The notes: a model not told the origin generated them from the sequence alone. A stretch of 64,000 nt of DNA from Heligmosomoides polygyrus polygyrus (GCA_947396885.1 OX377204.1:96358728-96422727), one strand, 5' to 3'; positions 1-11,489 are shown, counted from the first letter of the stretch. A program made the numbers and translations.

Positions 1-205
1 TCCTCATCAACATCACTATGCCTCCCACGACCTTCATGTTCTTCCAAGCTCTCATCTCCATTCCGGAACTTCTGATACCAACGATACGCCGTCCGAATTG
101 TGGAACATCCTTGACCGAACGCGGCGTTGATCTTCTCGTCCGCCCCTTAGCTGTAGTGCCCAGCTTGAATTCATACAAGTAAATGCCTCGGATTACCCTT
201 TTGTC
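1..205 (-). pseudogene. mariner transposase, N-terminal fragment
   Basis: Read on the minus strand, this piece encodes the N-terminal helix-turn-helix region of a mariner-family transposase: VDKRVIRGIYLYEFKLG at the start, then a segment with INAAFGQGCSTIRTAYRW and GDESLEEHEGRGRHSDVD. That order (start peptide, HTH, then the S/GRP-like linker) is the family pattern. A one-base shift near 150 breaks the frame, and the catalytic part lies outside the window, so this is a partial, decayed copy. The 5' terminal repeat should lie between 205 and about 400 but I could not place it. Confidence 0.75.
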
Positions 206-437
206 CACCTGCAAAAAGTCAATAAAACTCTAAAGTTTTCCCACTTTTACATAGAAAATTTGGTACTCGCCGGTAGAGCAAAGTTTGCGCTTCTAAATGA
301 TATGCCACATGTTACGGTTTGTTCCTGATCAAACGCGTAAAGATGCGCCAAAAAATGGCGCGAGCCAGTGCCATTTAATTCGTTACAACCTAATAGTTGA
401 AATGTAGAGCCGTATTGATTACTTTGCTCTTCTTTTA
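205..437. other. unassigned stretch upstream of mariner fragment
   Basis: Probably the 5' untranslated part of the mariner plus flanking DNA. I see no gene and no clear terminal repeat in it. Confidence 0.3.
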
Positions 438-1420
438 AGGTTTCAAACTTAAAATACACATGTCATGCAAGAAATGCAGGTTATATTTGAAAGGTTCTAA
501 CATTGCTGCCAATGAAACTTTTGGAGCTGTTCGAGACTCATATGAGGATAACGAAAATTATAGGGCACAGGATAACGAAAATTCTGTGACATTTAAGTGG
601 TCAAGGTCGCGCCGTGCACTCGTCCGAAACATTACATTTAGACTCGATTGATTGTGCATCGGCTGAAGCTTGTTACAGGTTTGTTACTACGTGGCCACGT
701 CAACCTATGCTGTGCTTTTCTAACGTTTAGAACTTGAAAACCATGTGAAAGACACGTGACATGCGAATTTATTGATTGCGCTGTTTAAATGTGAGCAGGA
801 TCCCCATTTTCCAAGACGGATTCTGTGGACTGATGAAGTAAGGTTCAAGCTGTGGAGAGGTACCTTGGCACAATTGCAGCTACTGGGCTTCGGAATACCT
901 TAAAATAAGCACAGAACAGGTTAATCGGGCCGAGTAATAAAGAGATTGAAACACGCATTCAGCCCATGTACAGTCAATTGAGTCTGAATTGCAAGGTTTC
1001 AAGCGGGGGCATGGCGCAATCTTGACTGTTTTACAGCACAAAAATCTTGTTATCCTATGCTTCCATATAAGTCTCAAACATCTTCAAAAGCTTCATTAGG
1101 TACAGTGTTAGAGCCCTTTAAATAGTACCTGCATTTTTCACAAGCCATAGTGTGTTTTAAGTTTAAACCTTAAAAAAACACAAATCAATGGAACCGGCCA
1201 CTTTGTGAAGAAATTATTACAAGTATTCAAGCGAAACACAATCAATCGAGTGCAAAATGTAAAACTTCAGACGAGTGCATGGCGCAATCCACACCGCTCG
1301 TATGTCAGAGAATTTCCATTTTATCAAACTTTCGTATGAATTTTTAATTTTCTCAGTACCTTCACTGTGAGCAAAGTTATCGCCTTTCAAAGAGTGTATA
1401 CATTTTTTGAGACACCCTGC
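438..1420. mobile_element. truncated inverted-repeat DNA element (family G)
   Basis: The right end, TTTTTTGAGACACCCTGC at 1403-1420, is the inverted complement of the left end of the complete copy at 25986-27037. Internal stretches also match: the block with AGTGCATGGCGCAATCC near 1275, the block with GGGGGCATGGCGCAATC near 1005, and the block near 440-560. The left terminal repeat is lost. No transposase frame is visible, so it is non-autonomous. Confidence 0.6.
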
Positions 1421-1460
1421 ATTATGATCAAGGGGTTTTCTTCAATTAATGGTTGACCAG

Positions 1461-1766
1461 GGCGCGTGTAGCGCAGTCGGAAGAGGCGCGACTGTCGCGT
1501 GCACCCGATACCAGGTGCCTGATTCGGATTTCCCGCCCAGGCCAACCAAGCCTTCCATCCCTCCGGGGTCGGTGAATTGGTACCAGACTCGTCTGGGAAG
1601 GATAGAGCGCTGACTTGTTCATCGGCTGGCCACCGCAAGTCATTGTATGGCCAAACGCATTACGCATTCATGTCGCCTCCACGACATCCCGTAGAAGTAG
1701 AATGCGCTGGCGCATCCCAGAAGGGATTGAGTAAAGCCGTCCTTTATCCTTTATCCATTATCCTAA
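1461..1766 (+). mobile_element. tRNA-derived SINE, family A
   Basis: The head has a pol III A box (TAGCGCAGTCGG) and a B box-like GGTGCCTGATTCGGATTTCC, as in a tRNA. A conserved body (CCCAGGCCAACCAAGCCTTC, then GGTGAATTGGTACCAGAC) follows, then the 3' module with the hairpin ATGCGCTGGCGCAT, and a tail of TTTATCC repeats. This is one of about a dozen copies in the window, and all the good ones share this layout. The small open frames across it are chance. Confidence 0.9.
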
Positions 1767-2200
1767 TGTTGACCGGAAAACAATGTTTCTGAGACCGAGC
1801 TCTCTTTCTCATCTGACGAGATTTTGCTGTCAGCTAGCTTTCTGTCGTACAACTGGCAACTGAATCTGCATTTCCAGAGGCATTTGCTAAACGGCGAACT
1901 CGACAGTAGTTCCGACGGGGTCCTTGGTTTTCTTGCAGGATTCGGTATCTATTGATCGATATTGATCACTATCGAGCAGTGCAGTTTCATTCATATGAGA
2001 TTCACAACCTTCAGGCGTTTTCCTAGATCCTTGTTATATTCAGAATTGCACTGACAAAGCTCTGTGGTACTGCATGGCTTGGCTTGCCCTTCCAGTGGTT
2101 TTTCTCGTTTTTTGCAATGTTTATTTTGTAAGATAGCATTTAGAGGCGTCACTTATCGATTTATACGAAGCACTTCAGTAATTCAGCCTCGAAGCCAAAT
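1767..2200. other. no recognisable feature
   Basis: A moderately AT-rich spacer with short ATCGAT-rich stretches near 1950. I see no coding signal or repeat boundary. Confidence 0.3.
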
Positions 2201-2204
2201 CTGG

Positions 2205-2430
2205 GTCAGCTGTGGAGCACCTGGCAGATGGCGTCACCACTCGCAGTCCGAGTCGATGCAAGGTTCGCTTCGGTCTAGGGTTAACCAACCCTGCCATCCT
2301 TCGGCATCAATCAGTTGGCACCAGATTCGTCCCACTGATTTGTCCATCGGCCGCAATTCATTGCATACATAATCCGAACACCCATACGGCTTCCACAATA
2401 GGCCGTGGTAGGCGTATCCCAAAAAGTACT
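2205..2430 (+). mobile_element. SINE family A, strongly diverged copy
   Basis: The block order of family A is kept but eroded: a remnant B box (AAGGTTCGCTTCGG), then AACCAACCCTGCCATCCTTC, CAGTTGGCACCAGATTCGTC, CCATCGGCCGCAATTCATTG, and a degraded 3' hairpin region. This is an old copy. Confidence 0.6.
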
Positions 2431-2528
2431 TGATGGTGTCGATCATATTCATTGTTTACTCCTCACCGCACTTTCTCCTCGAAGAGTCAACTTCGTTCAA
2501 GTATTTTCCCGTCCATCTACTGTCAGAA

Positions 2529-2824
2529 GGGCGCGTGTAGTGCAGCGGGAGGAGGTGCCGGCTGTCGCGTGCACCTGATACCAGCTTTCTGGTTCGAATC
2601 TTCCGCCCAGGCCAACCAAGCCTTCCATCCCTCGCGGTCGGTGAAATAGTACCAGACTTGTCTGGGCACGATACAGCGCTGACTTGTTCGTCGGCTGGCC
2701 ACTATATGTCATCGTATGGCCAAATACGCATTCAAATCGCCTCCACCACATCCTACAGAAGTGGAATGCGTGGCGCATTCTAAAAGGAATTGAGTAACGT
2801 CGCCCTCCATCTTTATTATCCTTT
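2529..2824 (+). mobile_element. SINE family A
   Basis: A full-length-looking copy: A box-like TAGTGCAGCGGGAGG, B box near 2583 (CTTTCTGGTTCGAATC), body, then a perfect hairpin GAATGCGTGGCGCATTC at 2764-2780 and a tail with TTTATTATCC. The bases just upstream (GTCCATCTACTGTC) also precede the copy at 15385, so both may have landed in the same older repeat. Confidence 0.9.
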
Positions 2825-2879
2825 ACTGTCGAGATTTTCGGACTTTTAAGAAGAACGAGTCGTGTCCAATTCCAGTCCT

Positions 2880-4190
2880 CACCAAATCGACCTAGCCGCT
2901 CTCAGCGGTCCGTCCGCACACGGACACATCTCGACGGCCAGCGGGCTCCACGTCGGGCATGCGTAATAGGGTGGCGCGGCAGGCCCCGACGGCGACGGCG
3001 ACGGCGCCGGCGCCGGCGGCTGCGAGAGAGGGAGATGATTCCCGGTGAGCGCTTGTCGGAAGCCGCGACGCGGCCGCTCGCCGCTGCCAACCCTCAGGGC
3101 CAATCAACCTTGTCGGACGGGTGGACGGACGACGTACGTAGATCCGAACCTCTCGGCAGCGATTCGCCTCCTCGTCCCGTCACCTACTGCTCCTCCTCCT
3201 CCTCCTCCACCTCCTCGCCCTCACGCATTCGTCGTTCGTCGTCGACGTCGTCATTGTCGTCGTCGTGGTCGTCGTGTGTGTGTGTGTCCCTTACGGGGGA
3301 CGTGAAGCATACGCTATTGATTGCTCCATCCACGAGTTCCTCTCACTGCTCTACTAGTTCGTCTACCTTTATCTCTCCGTCAGCCGATCGGCGACCACTC
3401 GGGTAAATGCACTTCCGCTGCTGCCGCATACGGTAGTACAGTGTATACGGTAGGCGACAGTCCAGCCAGTCGGGTGCCTTTAATTGATTGATCGGCGAGC
3501 GCCCTTACGTCTCCATTGGCCAATTAGTGCTAATTACCCAGCGGAGGCAAAGGAGCAAAGGGCAGGGGTAGGTGTGTTCCCTGGACCAACGAGGTCCTAG
3601 AGCAGCTCTCGCCCGAGCTCTTCTCGCCTGGTGCCAAGGTAAACACGACAGGTAATGCCATCCGTGTGGACAGGTGAAGTGTCTGTGCGTGTGCATGTGC
3701 GTGTGTGTGTCTAGGTGTTTGCTGAGGTCTGTGAGGGAGAGCCCCGCAGACAAACGGCTATGGATCGCCGCAACAGGCGGAGGTGCAGAGTCTGAGAGAT
3801 GTCCGCCGCGTCTGAGTGTGTGTGTGTATGTGTGCGTGTGTATCTCAGTGTGTGTGTGTGGTAGCTGGCTGGCTATATGGACAAGTGAATCGATGCTCGG
3901 TCGGTGTGTGCGTGAGTGAGTGAGTGAGTGAGTGAGTGAGTGGTGTGAGCGCTGTTTCACACCCCCACCCACGCATAAAAAGTGCCTTCTGGTCGCTCTC
4001 AGCTCGTCAGCTCAGCTCTGCTGGCTGCTGCTGCTGTTGATATTGTGTTCCTGCTCGTGCTCGCCGCTCACATGCTCCAGTCTACCCTGCCGGCGGATGT
4101 GTTGCGTTCGGACGCAACCGTCTGCAGCAGCAGCATCAGCAGGAGCTCAGGTGTGTGACAGCTGTGCTCTGTAGGTGTTCAACCGCGGAG
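2880..4190. promoter_or_regulatory. GC-rich island with simple repeats; possible promoter or 5' exon
   Basis: Base composition changes sharply from the AT-rich surroundings. The stretch is CpG-rich and holds CGACGG and CTCCTC runs, TG/GTGT tracts (3690-3720, 3815-3870) and a GTGA run (3905-3940). A TATA-like CATAAAAAGT sits near 3974, followed by CTCAGCTCGTCAGCTCAG, and an ATG at 4072 opens a short frame ending at a possible donor CAG|GTGTGT near 4151. This is compatible with a promoter and first exon on the + strand, perhaps of the gene downstream. Nothing in the sequence proves that. Confidence 0.3.
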
Positions 4191-4199
4191 TTGAATAGC

Positions 4200-7100
4200 G
4201 ACGAACCTTTATGCATGTGATTTTCTGCCTTCGCTACATCATCAAGGGCTCAGATTCGTGAACTGTAAGGGCTTCTTCATCGACTATTCGATTATGTTCA
4301 CATCTGGACGAGCAACTTCAGTGTAGGCGCACCAGAACAGAATTCGGCCGTTGATTCAGGCCTTCTGTTTGTGAAGAAAAAATTGTATTCGTCGCTTCTA
4401 CCGCATTCTTCAGCAGCTCATTTTGTTTCACTTTTCGTGTCGGAATGTGACCCAGGAATCGTTCATTTATAAGCACAAGATGAAGTGGTGACCCTTGTGG
4501 TCCGTAGCCTGAAAGCTACATTTTCCTTGCAATTACTGCCTTCCTTATGCTACCGTTCAGAGCCGTCAACTATTCGTGAGTTACGGTAGCGTTCTTGTTA
4601 TCAAAAATCGATATATTGATCAATATCGATTTGCGACCAACTTTATACAGAATTATTGGTCATTTAAAGCCGCCATTCGAATAACATGCCATGTCGAACC
4701 ATGCTATGTACTCCGTCGGGTAACCTGCTATGTACACACCTCGAGGAGAAAATTCAATGCATGGCGCATCAAGCAGAATCAGATTAGGTCGCCGATGCAG
4801 GCCTTCTCTTTGTGAAGAAGAAATCATATTCGTCGCTGCTACCATAATCTTCAGTGCTTCCACGTTTTCTTACAATTTTCTGCCTTCCTCTGCTGTTACA
4901 GTTCATCACCGTATTACGGCAACGTGTGCTTGCTAGCAAATAAAATCGATGTATTGATCGATATCGATTCTCCATCGTCTCTGAACAAAAGGGACACCTC
5001 GAGGAGAAAATCCAATGCATGGCGCATCAAGCAGAATCAGATTAGGTCGCCGATGCAGGCCTTCTCTTTGTGAAGAAGAAATCATATTCGTCGCTGCTAC
5101 CATAATCTTCAGTGCTGTCCTTTCCACGTTTTCTTACAATTTTCTGCCTTCCTCTGCTGTTACAGTTCATCACCGTATTACGGCAACGTGTGCTTGCTAG
5201 CAAATAAAATCGATGTATTGATCGATATCGATTCTCCGTCGTCTCTGAACAAAAGGGACACCTCGAGGAGAAAATCCAATGCATGGCGCATCAAGCAGAA
5301 TCAGATTAGGTCGCCGATGCAGGCCTTCTCTTTGTGAAGAAGAAATCATATTCGTCGCTGCTGCCATAAGCTTCAGTGCGGTCCTTTCCACTTTTTCTTA
5401 CAATTTCTGCCTTCCTTTGCTCTTACAGTTCATCACCGTATTACGGCAACGTGCCCTTCCTAGCAAATAAAATCGATATATGATTTATATCGATTCACCA
5501 TCGATTCTCAACAAAAGGGCGACCATTTGAAGCCGCCGTTCGCCTCTATGTTGAAGCAGGCTGCTTTGTCTACTATTCAAATATGTCCACACCTCGACGA
5601 GGAAATTAAGTGCATGGCGCATCAAACAGAACCAGATTAGGTCGCCGATTCAGACCTTCTGTTTGTGAAGAACAAATCGTGTTCGTCGGTGCTACCATAT
5701 CCTTCACGTGGCAGCTTACTTCATGTTAATTTTCTGGTCTTCATGTGACCCATAAATGGGTCATAAGGTGAAGTGGCCATCCTTGACCTGAGGACTGAAT
5801 ACGGCACTTTTCACCATTTCTTGCAATTTTCGCCGTCCTTTGCTGTTACAGTTCATCGCCGTTTACTGCGACTTATGCTGTTGTTATCAAAAATCGATAT
5901 ATTGATCGATATCGATTCGCGTTCAACCTTAACACTCATTCGCTGCCATGTCGAAGCATGCTACTCCTGTGTCCACACCTCGACGATGAAATTCAGCGCA
6001 TGACGCATCAAGCAGAACAGGATTAAGTCGCCGATTCAGGCCTTCTCTTTGTGAAGAAGAAATCGTATTTATCGCTGCTACCATATTCTTCACATGGCAG
6101 TTTATACTTCAGTTTTCTGGTCTGAAGGTGGGTGACCCATATATGGTTCATCACGGCCTGAATGCACCTTCCCCTTGCAATTGTTGCCTTCCTTTGGTGC
6201 TACAGTTCACAACCGTATTACGGCAGCGTTCTTGTTAGCAGACAGAAATCGATATATTGATCGATATCGATTCGCCTTCAACCTTGAACATCACGTTGAA
6301 GCAGTCTGCTCTGTCTGCTATTCATGATGTTCACCTTTCGTCGAGGAACTTCAGTGTACGGCGCAGCCCAGAGAAGAATTGGGCCGCTGATTCAGGCCTC
6401 TCTGAGAAGAGCAAATCGTGTTCGTCGCTACTACCATATCCTTCACGTGGCAGTTTACTTTACTTCAATTTTCTGGTCTTTATGTGACCCATAAATGGGT
6501 CATTGATAAGCATAAGGTGAAGGGGCGAACCTTGCGGTTTGCCTGCGGACTAAATACGGCACTTTCAACCATTTTTTGTAATTATCGCCGTACTTTGCTG
6601 TTACAGTTCATCGCCGTTCACTGCGAGTTATGGTTATGCTGTTGTTATCAAAAATCGATATATTGATCGATATCGATTCGCGTTCATCCTTTAATAAAAG
6701 GAACCGCCATTTGAAGCCGCAATTCACCTCCATATTGAAGCAGGCTGTTCTGTTTATTATTCAATTGCACTCATCATTTCGGCGAGGAACTTCAATGCGT
6801 GGCGCACCCCAGAGAAGATGGTTAGGATGCTGATTCAGTCCATTTTGTTTAAAAAGGTCCTGGTCATCATCGCTACCATATTTTGCACTCACTTCATCTC
6901 ATTTTTATTTCAATTTTCTCGTCGTGATGTGACCCATATGTGGGCCATCGATAAATACAACGTGAGCAGTGACCGTTTTGGTCCACCTGTGACCTGGCTA
7001 CGGCTTTTCCATCGTTTCTTGCAACTGTTGGCTTCTTTTGCTAATACAGTTCATCACCGTCCACCACGTACAGTAGATAGTGTTCTTGTTGGCGAAAATC

Positions 7101-7540
7101 AATATATTGATTGGTATCGATGTGCGTTCAACTTTCAACAAAGGAGCCGCTAGTTGAGAGATTAGTGGAGTGGTATCACATCATCCAGATGACTCATGGC
7201 TGCCCATTCCAGCAGAACAGAGCTGCTTCTCAGAATCAACTGGCTCTCACAGCACTTCAGAAGGTCCACTTGTGGATGAGATGCAATCATATGTTTACGC
7301 TCTTTGTAGCTTTTTTCATTCATTGATTCATATCTCATCTTCACCAAGATGTGACCCATATGATGGTCACACTGGCCTCTTGAATGTGACACGTGTACAG
7401 TTTGGATGGGTAATTATCCCTAGGCGGGACTCCAACTTTTGTAGTTACTATTTAAGGCTAAAGATTATCCAATCATTGCGAACTGGAAAATCGTATATTG
7501 ATCGATATTGTTTGATTCGAGCTGAATTTTAGATGCATGA
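4200..7540. repeat. decayed satellite array, ~260-bp core unit
   Basis: A tandem array. Each unit carries an ATCGATATATTGATCGAT-like block followed by CATTTGAAGCC, a GCATGGCGCATCAAGCAGAA block, CGCCGAT(G/T)CAGGCC and TTACAGTTCATCACCGT. The ATCGAT blocks fall near 4606, 4945, 5210, 5470, 5890, 6247, 6653, 7097 and 7490. The three units starting at 4759, 5017 and 5281 are nearly identical, 258 and 264 bp apart, and differ mainly by a 6-bp indel. The outer ones are degraded and spaced 340-440 bp. The look-alike short proteins here are read through the repeats. Confidence 0.85.
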
Positions 7541-7834
7541 AATCACACATTTTTCAACGTCTTTCTACTCCAAAGTGGCAGCTGGCCCACTGGCAGTGCC
7601 TATTGCGATGAATATTCCAGCTGACGTGGATTTCACTTCAAAATATCCACTTTGTTGATTTTTTATGCACATTTTCAAAAAGTCTTTTAAATTAGCCGGC
7701 ATGTTTCAGTATTTCTCTGCATAACCAGCCCAGAATCTATGTTGATCTGAATATTTAATTTTATTGATTGTTGCCTACTTTTTATCAATCGATTGATTTT
7801 TGTTGTCCAAGTCGATGTATTGGTTTTGTTCAAT
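7541..7834. other. no recognisable feature
   Basis: AT-rich spacer after the satellite. I see no gene or repeat boundary. Confidence 0.3.
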
Positions 7835-7924
7835 TTACTTATTTCGTGGGAATATGACTTGGTCTCTTCTGAGTGCTCTGTGTCGTCCTATACTCACTTC
7901 GGGATCATTTTTGTCACCCATCAT

Positions 7925-8075
7925 CTCGTTGATCGTCGAATTCTTCGAGTGGGCGCTTAAGGAATCTCTCCGAGGTTCCCTGTCGTGTGCCAGAGTGATC
8001 CAGTGCAGTGAGGAGCGTCGTACCGTTCGCTGCGGAACACGAAGAAGTCCAACCAATGTTTTTGTGCTCTTCTGA
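7925..8075 (-). pseudogene. RTE-type LINE, C-terminal end fragment
   Basis: The minus strand keeps the last part of an RTE-clade polyprotein in broken frames, including HWITLAHDREPRRDSLSAH and an ending like DDQRDDG. The same tail, ...W(S/T)TLARDRDEW..., is clearer at 34095-34225 and 45562-45885. It is a 5'-truncated dead copy. Confidence 0.55.
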
Positions 8076-8228
8076 CATCCCAGCCGCTTATGGCTGCCTA
8101 ATGTTCGCAAAAACCGTTACGTGTCGGGTTGACCTTAATTCCAACGACCTTGACAAAGAGATAGCGTCCCTGATACAACAGATTCTCGGTCTCCTCGGCC
8201 AAATTTTTGGAAAGTGAACGAGCATTTT

Positions 8229-8490
8229 GGGCGCATGATAGCGCAATCGAAAAACGTGCCGACTGTCACTCGCTTTCTGTTCCGATTCAAAGCTCTTGGT
8301 TCTGCTCCCGTTCAGGCTAACGAAGTCTCCGGTACCTTAGGAGTCGGAGAATTGGTAGCAGACTTGTCTCGGAGGGATAGGACACTAACGCGCCCATCGG
8401 TTGGCCACAGCGACATACTCATTCAATTTACCTCCACGATATCCCGCAGAAGTAGAATGCGTGGCGCATCCCACAAAAGGGGACTAAGGC
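8229..8490 (+). mobile_element. SINE family A, diverged
   Basis: A box remnant ATGATAGCGCAATCG, body GGAGAATTGGTAGCAGACTT, and the 3' module CTCCACGATATCCCGCAGAA followed by GAATGCGTGGCGCATCCC. The tail is lost. Confidence 0.75.
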
Positions 8491-9031
8491 CAGCTTTTAA
8501 ATTTGTATTCTTCTTTTCCGTCGAATAAGTCGGAGTGTGTTATCTTTCCGGAACGCTAAAAGGCTCCGCTGACCTGGGCGGGACCGAGCCGTGGATAAAT
8601 CTGGGTTACACGCATCAGCCTGCGCTTCCTGCGACTGTGCTGTACGCAAGCTAGATAGCCTCAGCAGTCCAGCCACGTCTGGAGCTGCGTGTTTGTCGTA
8701 GCTCGAGCAGAACGCCCACGGCTATGCTGTGCTCGGTTCTCGTCGATCTTATTGCAGATCTCGTGCAGCCGTGGGGGCGAGACGGCTGTGAAATGCTGCT
8801 ACCCATTCGAACGTAATGAGAGCGTTTCGTTCGGTGTTTTTGATGGGCTTCCGCTTCTCAGCATTCGTCTTCCAGTCGATCGCAGTTCCGCGTTTCTTCA
8901 CCCCGTTTGAATGCCTGACGCTTCCGCCATTCATCTCCGACGTTAACACATTGGGTCTGAGTCTTGCTTGAGCGTAATCCTTCTCTCAAGATCTCTGAGC
9001 GAAGAAAAATGGCCTTAGACAGGTTCTTTAG
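8491..9031. other. unassigned, moderately GC-rich
   Basis: Low-repeat DNA with several short open frames, none with recognisable similarity. It could be flanking DNA of the candidate exon at 9032 or a worn LINE. Confidence 0.25.
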
Positions 9032-9176
9032 ATGAACTTGCCGCTGTGACAGGGATCCATTGGCCCACTGAACTTCTTAGCGATCCTGTCGCTCGATTTT
9101 CCGAGCTTGGCGTCGCCAGTAGGCTCAGATTCAAACCGGAACAGGTTACAGTATCCGTCACGGACAGTAACGATAG
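9032..9176 (+). CDS. candidate internal exon, unknown gene
   Basis: Bounded by TTCTTTAG at the 5' side and a strong donor GATAG|GTACGT at the 3' side. The open phase-2 frame (two leading bases, 47 codons, two trailing bases) reads ELAAVTGIHWPTELLSDPV... LRFKPEQVTVSVTDSND, with normal protein-like composition. It matches none of the repeats in the window. I do not recognise the protein. It could be an N-terminal exon of the SIPA1-like gene or belong to another gene. The frame stays open past the donor to a TAG near 9262. Confidence 0.35.
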
Positions 9177-9556
9177 GTACGTGGTATCCTCAGACTTGTC
9201 GGGATCGCCTTTCGGCGACCGTAATCCTGTCTGGGAGCTGCACGAGCTTTTAAAGGCCTCGTAGCCGCTCATCCGGCTTTCTATCGAGTCTTGGCTTCGC
9301 GAAGATCGGCTACCATGGTACTTCTTTTTGATTGCCTGGTGTTCTTCGCTTTCGATGAGGCTTATTCTTCAGATATTCGTTCAAAAATGCTCTCTTCAGC
9401 AGTGATTTGAGCCATTCAATGGAGTTCTGTCAGAAACTATTCCCTTATTTTCTGTATTTCTATTTTATTTTTGCGCTATTACGGCGCCGTCGATTCTAGG
9501 TTCGATTCCGCCTTCAGGTAGATGAAGGTAGTATTTTTTTTGTTGAGAAAATGGGA
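9177..9556. other. no recognisable feature
   Basis: Spacer. The frame of the candidate exon runs on to about 9262. Beyond that I see nothing. Confidence 0.3.
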
Positions 9557-9838
9557 GGCGCGTGTAGCGCAGTTGGAGGAGATGCCGGCTGTCGTGTGCA
9601 CCCGATACCAGGTTCCTGGTTCGGCCCAAGTTAACCAAGCCTTCGATTTCTCTGGAGTCGATGAATTCGTAGCAGACTTCTCTGGGAAGGATAAAGCACT
9701 GACTTGTACATCGGCTGGCCACCGCAAGTCATTGTATGGCCAAATACGCATGCAAGTCGCCTCCACGACATCTCGTAGAAGTAGAATGCGTGGCGCATCC
9801 CGGAAGGGACTAAGTAACGCCGTTCTTTATCCTTGAAT
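9557..9838 (+). mobile_element. SINE family A
   Basis: A box TAGCGCAGTTGGAGG, B box GGTTCCTGGTTCGG with a small deletion after it, body, 3' hairpin GAATGCGTGGCGCATCCC, and tail TTTATCC. Confidence 0.88.
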
Positions 9839-9879
9839 CATTTTTTCTGTCCTTGCTAGCGTTTCAAGGAACTGCACAG

Positions 9880-9950
9880 CTCGATGCCCTCCACGATATT
9901 TCGTTGCAGAATAATGCACGGCGCATTCCGGAGGGTTTAACTACCTACCC
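9880..9950 (+). repeat. isolated SINE 3' module
   Basis: Only the 3' module is present: CTCCACGATATTTCG, then AATGCACGGCGCATTCCGG. No tRNA-like head of family A precedes it. Confidence 0.55.
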
Positions 9951-10186
9951 TCTCGTTCTTCTCTATAAAGGTCTTTATATCGGTTGGAAAACCTCGAAAA
10001 ATCCCCTCATCTTTGAATAAATTGTGAGGTTCACACTATCACACGTCCACTGCACAATCCATTTAGCCATAGATCACCGAATGGAGGCTTAACTAGCCCT
10101 GACGTGCGTCTGATCGTGAGATTCCTTGTGATTATACTGAAGTTTGGCATCAGCACTGTACTTGTCGATATCATGCCGGTTTATCC

Positions 10187-10430
10187 ATGGCACCTGTGGC
10201 GCAGTCGGCTATAGACGGCCGTTTCATTCGACACTGCGAACTCTGTTGGTTCGGATCTCGATCAAGACATATATGTCGGCTTTCTATGGAATCATTTCGT
10301 ATTTCGGTACCGAGGCATAGGAACTGTCGTCTATAAACTCTGAGCGCCTCTGTGATATCTCGTAGAAACAGCATGCATGGCGCATCCCAGGCGGGTTTTC
10401 CACTTTCCTTCTTTATCCTTTGTTGAGCTG
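10187..10430 (+). mobile_element. tRNA-derived SINE, variant head
   Basis: A box TGTGGCGCAGTCGG and B box TTGGTTCGGATCTC are spaced like a tRNA. The body differs from family A, but the 3' end is the same (GTGATATCTCGTAGAA, GCATGCATGGCGCATCCC, tail with TTTATCC). It is a different body joined to a shared 3' end. Confidence 0.7.
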
Positions 10431-10577
10431 TGCCCAAGATTTCGTGAAATGCACGTCCTTTCTTGGGCGCATGTGTTCTGCTGGTCGGAATGATCCAGCC
10501 GACGAATGGACTTTCCAAGATGAAATCCATTCTAGGACGATGCATCTCGTGCCCTATTATATGTATGAGCGGGAGGC

Positions 10578-10778
10578 GGTACATGTCGCGAATGAGGGCA
10601 GCACTGGGAGATGGGGGCGGACCAGCCAGTCAGACCGTATCGAATGGGCGCGGCATTCGGAGAGTAGACGTACGGTCGGTTCCCAATTTGCTGGTGTGTG
10701 TTTGGTTGGAGCTGGGCTTGGTTATGATTGGCTGACGCGCTTTCACCTACCAATGCTGCGCGTGTTCCCGACAAGAAC
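10578..10778. mobile_element. MITE family C
   Basis: Terminal inverted repeats: the left starts GTACATGTCGCGAATGAGGG, and the right carries CCAATGCTGCGCGTG. It is about 200 bp and has no coding capacity. The copy at 27788-27990 has better-kept ends. Confidence 0.65.
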
Positions 10779-10789
10779 CCGGGAAACTT

Positions 10790-11276
10790 CCAGTTTCCGC
10801 TTTTGTTGCTCATCTTGCTACTCCTTTAGTGTTCTCAGTTACTCGAAAGCATATAGAATGCACCTCGCTTTCAGGCGAGCTTATGCTGGAACGTTGGACG
10901 CATTCTTCTTCTTTTCTTTCTTCTGAGCGCCATACAATGTTAGCGCTAACCGCTGGTCCACTAAATGTTAAAATAGTGTTTTTTCGCGTAATGTTAAAGC
11001 TGTAGCAGCAATATTTGTGGTCATTTTGTCGTTATATAGATCCCTGATGTTTAAAAGGCACCATGATCTACAACTGAGTTCTTTTTATTTCGTCAGCTGC
11101 CGCTTCTGGACATCCGTTTGCCATTATCTCAGCTTAATTGTTGTTTTACTCTGCCTTCGTTTCTTTCTTCCGTTCTTTTCTTCTTTTCATTTATGTGTTT
11201 TTCACACTGTTAGGACGTTGCCCGTTGCTCTTTTTTGCGCACTTTATCGTGCGACTTGCAGACTCAATTCATAGTG
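10790..11276. other. AT/pyrimidine-rich spacer
   Basis: T-rich sequence. I see no gene or repeat boundary. Confidence 0.3.
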
Positions 11277-11450
11277 TCAAACAGCGCTCGTGGGTGTAAG
11301 GCGTAGCATCGCTGCCCGGAAAGCAGAAGGTGCGGGTTCGAGTCCCGCCTGGCGCAAGAGTTTTGATCGCAACTAGACATCATTCTAACAGCTTCAATTC
11401 ATAGTGTCGTGCAGAAATAGATTGCACGGCTTATTCCGAAGGAATTTGCT
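11277..11450 (+). mobile_element. tRNA-derived SINE, family B
   Basis: The head resembles a tRNA: GGGTGTAAGGCGTAGCATCG (A box side) and GGGTTCGAGTCCCGCCTGG (a near-perfect B box). It is followed by CTAGAAGTTTTGATCGCAAC-type sequence (here with small changes) and a 3' part ending GATTGCACGGCTTATTCCGA, a degraded version of the shared hairpin. Other copies lie at 35635 and 49557-49861. Confidence 0.75.
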
Positions 11451-11489
11451 TTGATATATCCGTTCTTGGACATCAAAAGGCTGCCGAGT

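Noticed and set aside
1387..1792. Open frames of 70-100 codons, repeated at 2497, 9465, 13590, 15255, 46239 and 53924, with a shared peptide (for example SALYPSQTSLVPIHRPR)
   Set aside because: All are the two strands of the family A SINE. The recurring peptide follows from the repeat, and the frames break at different places in each copy.
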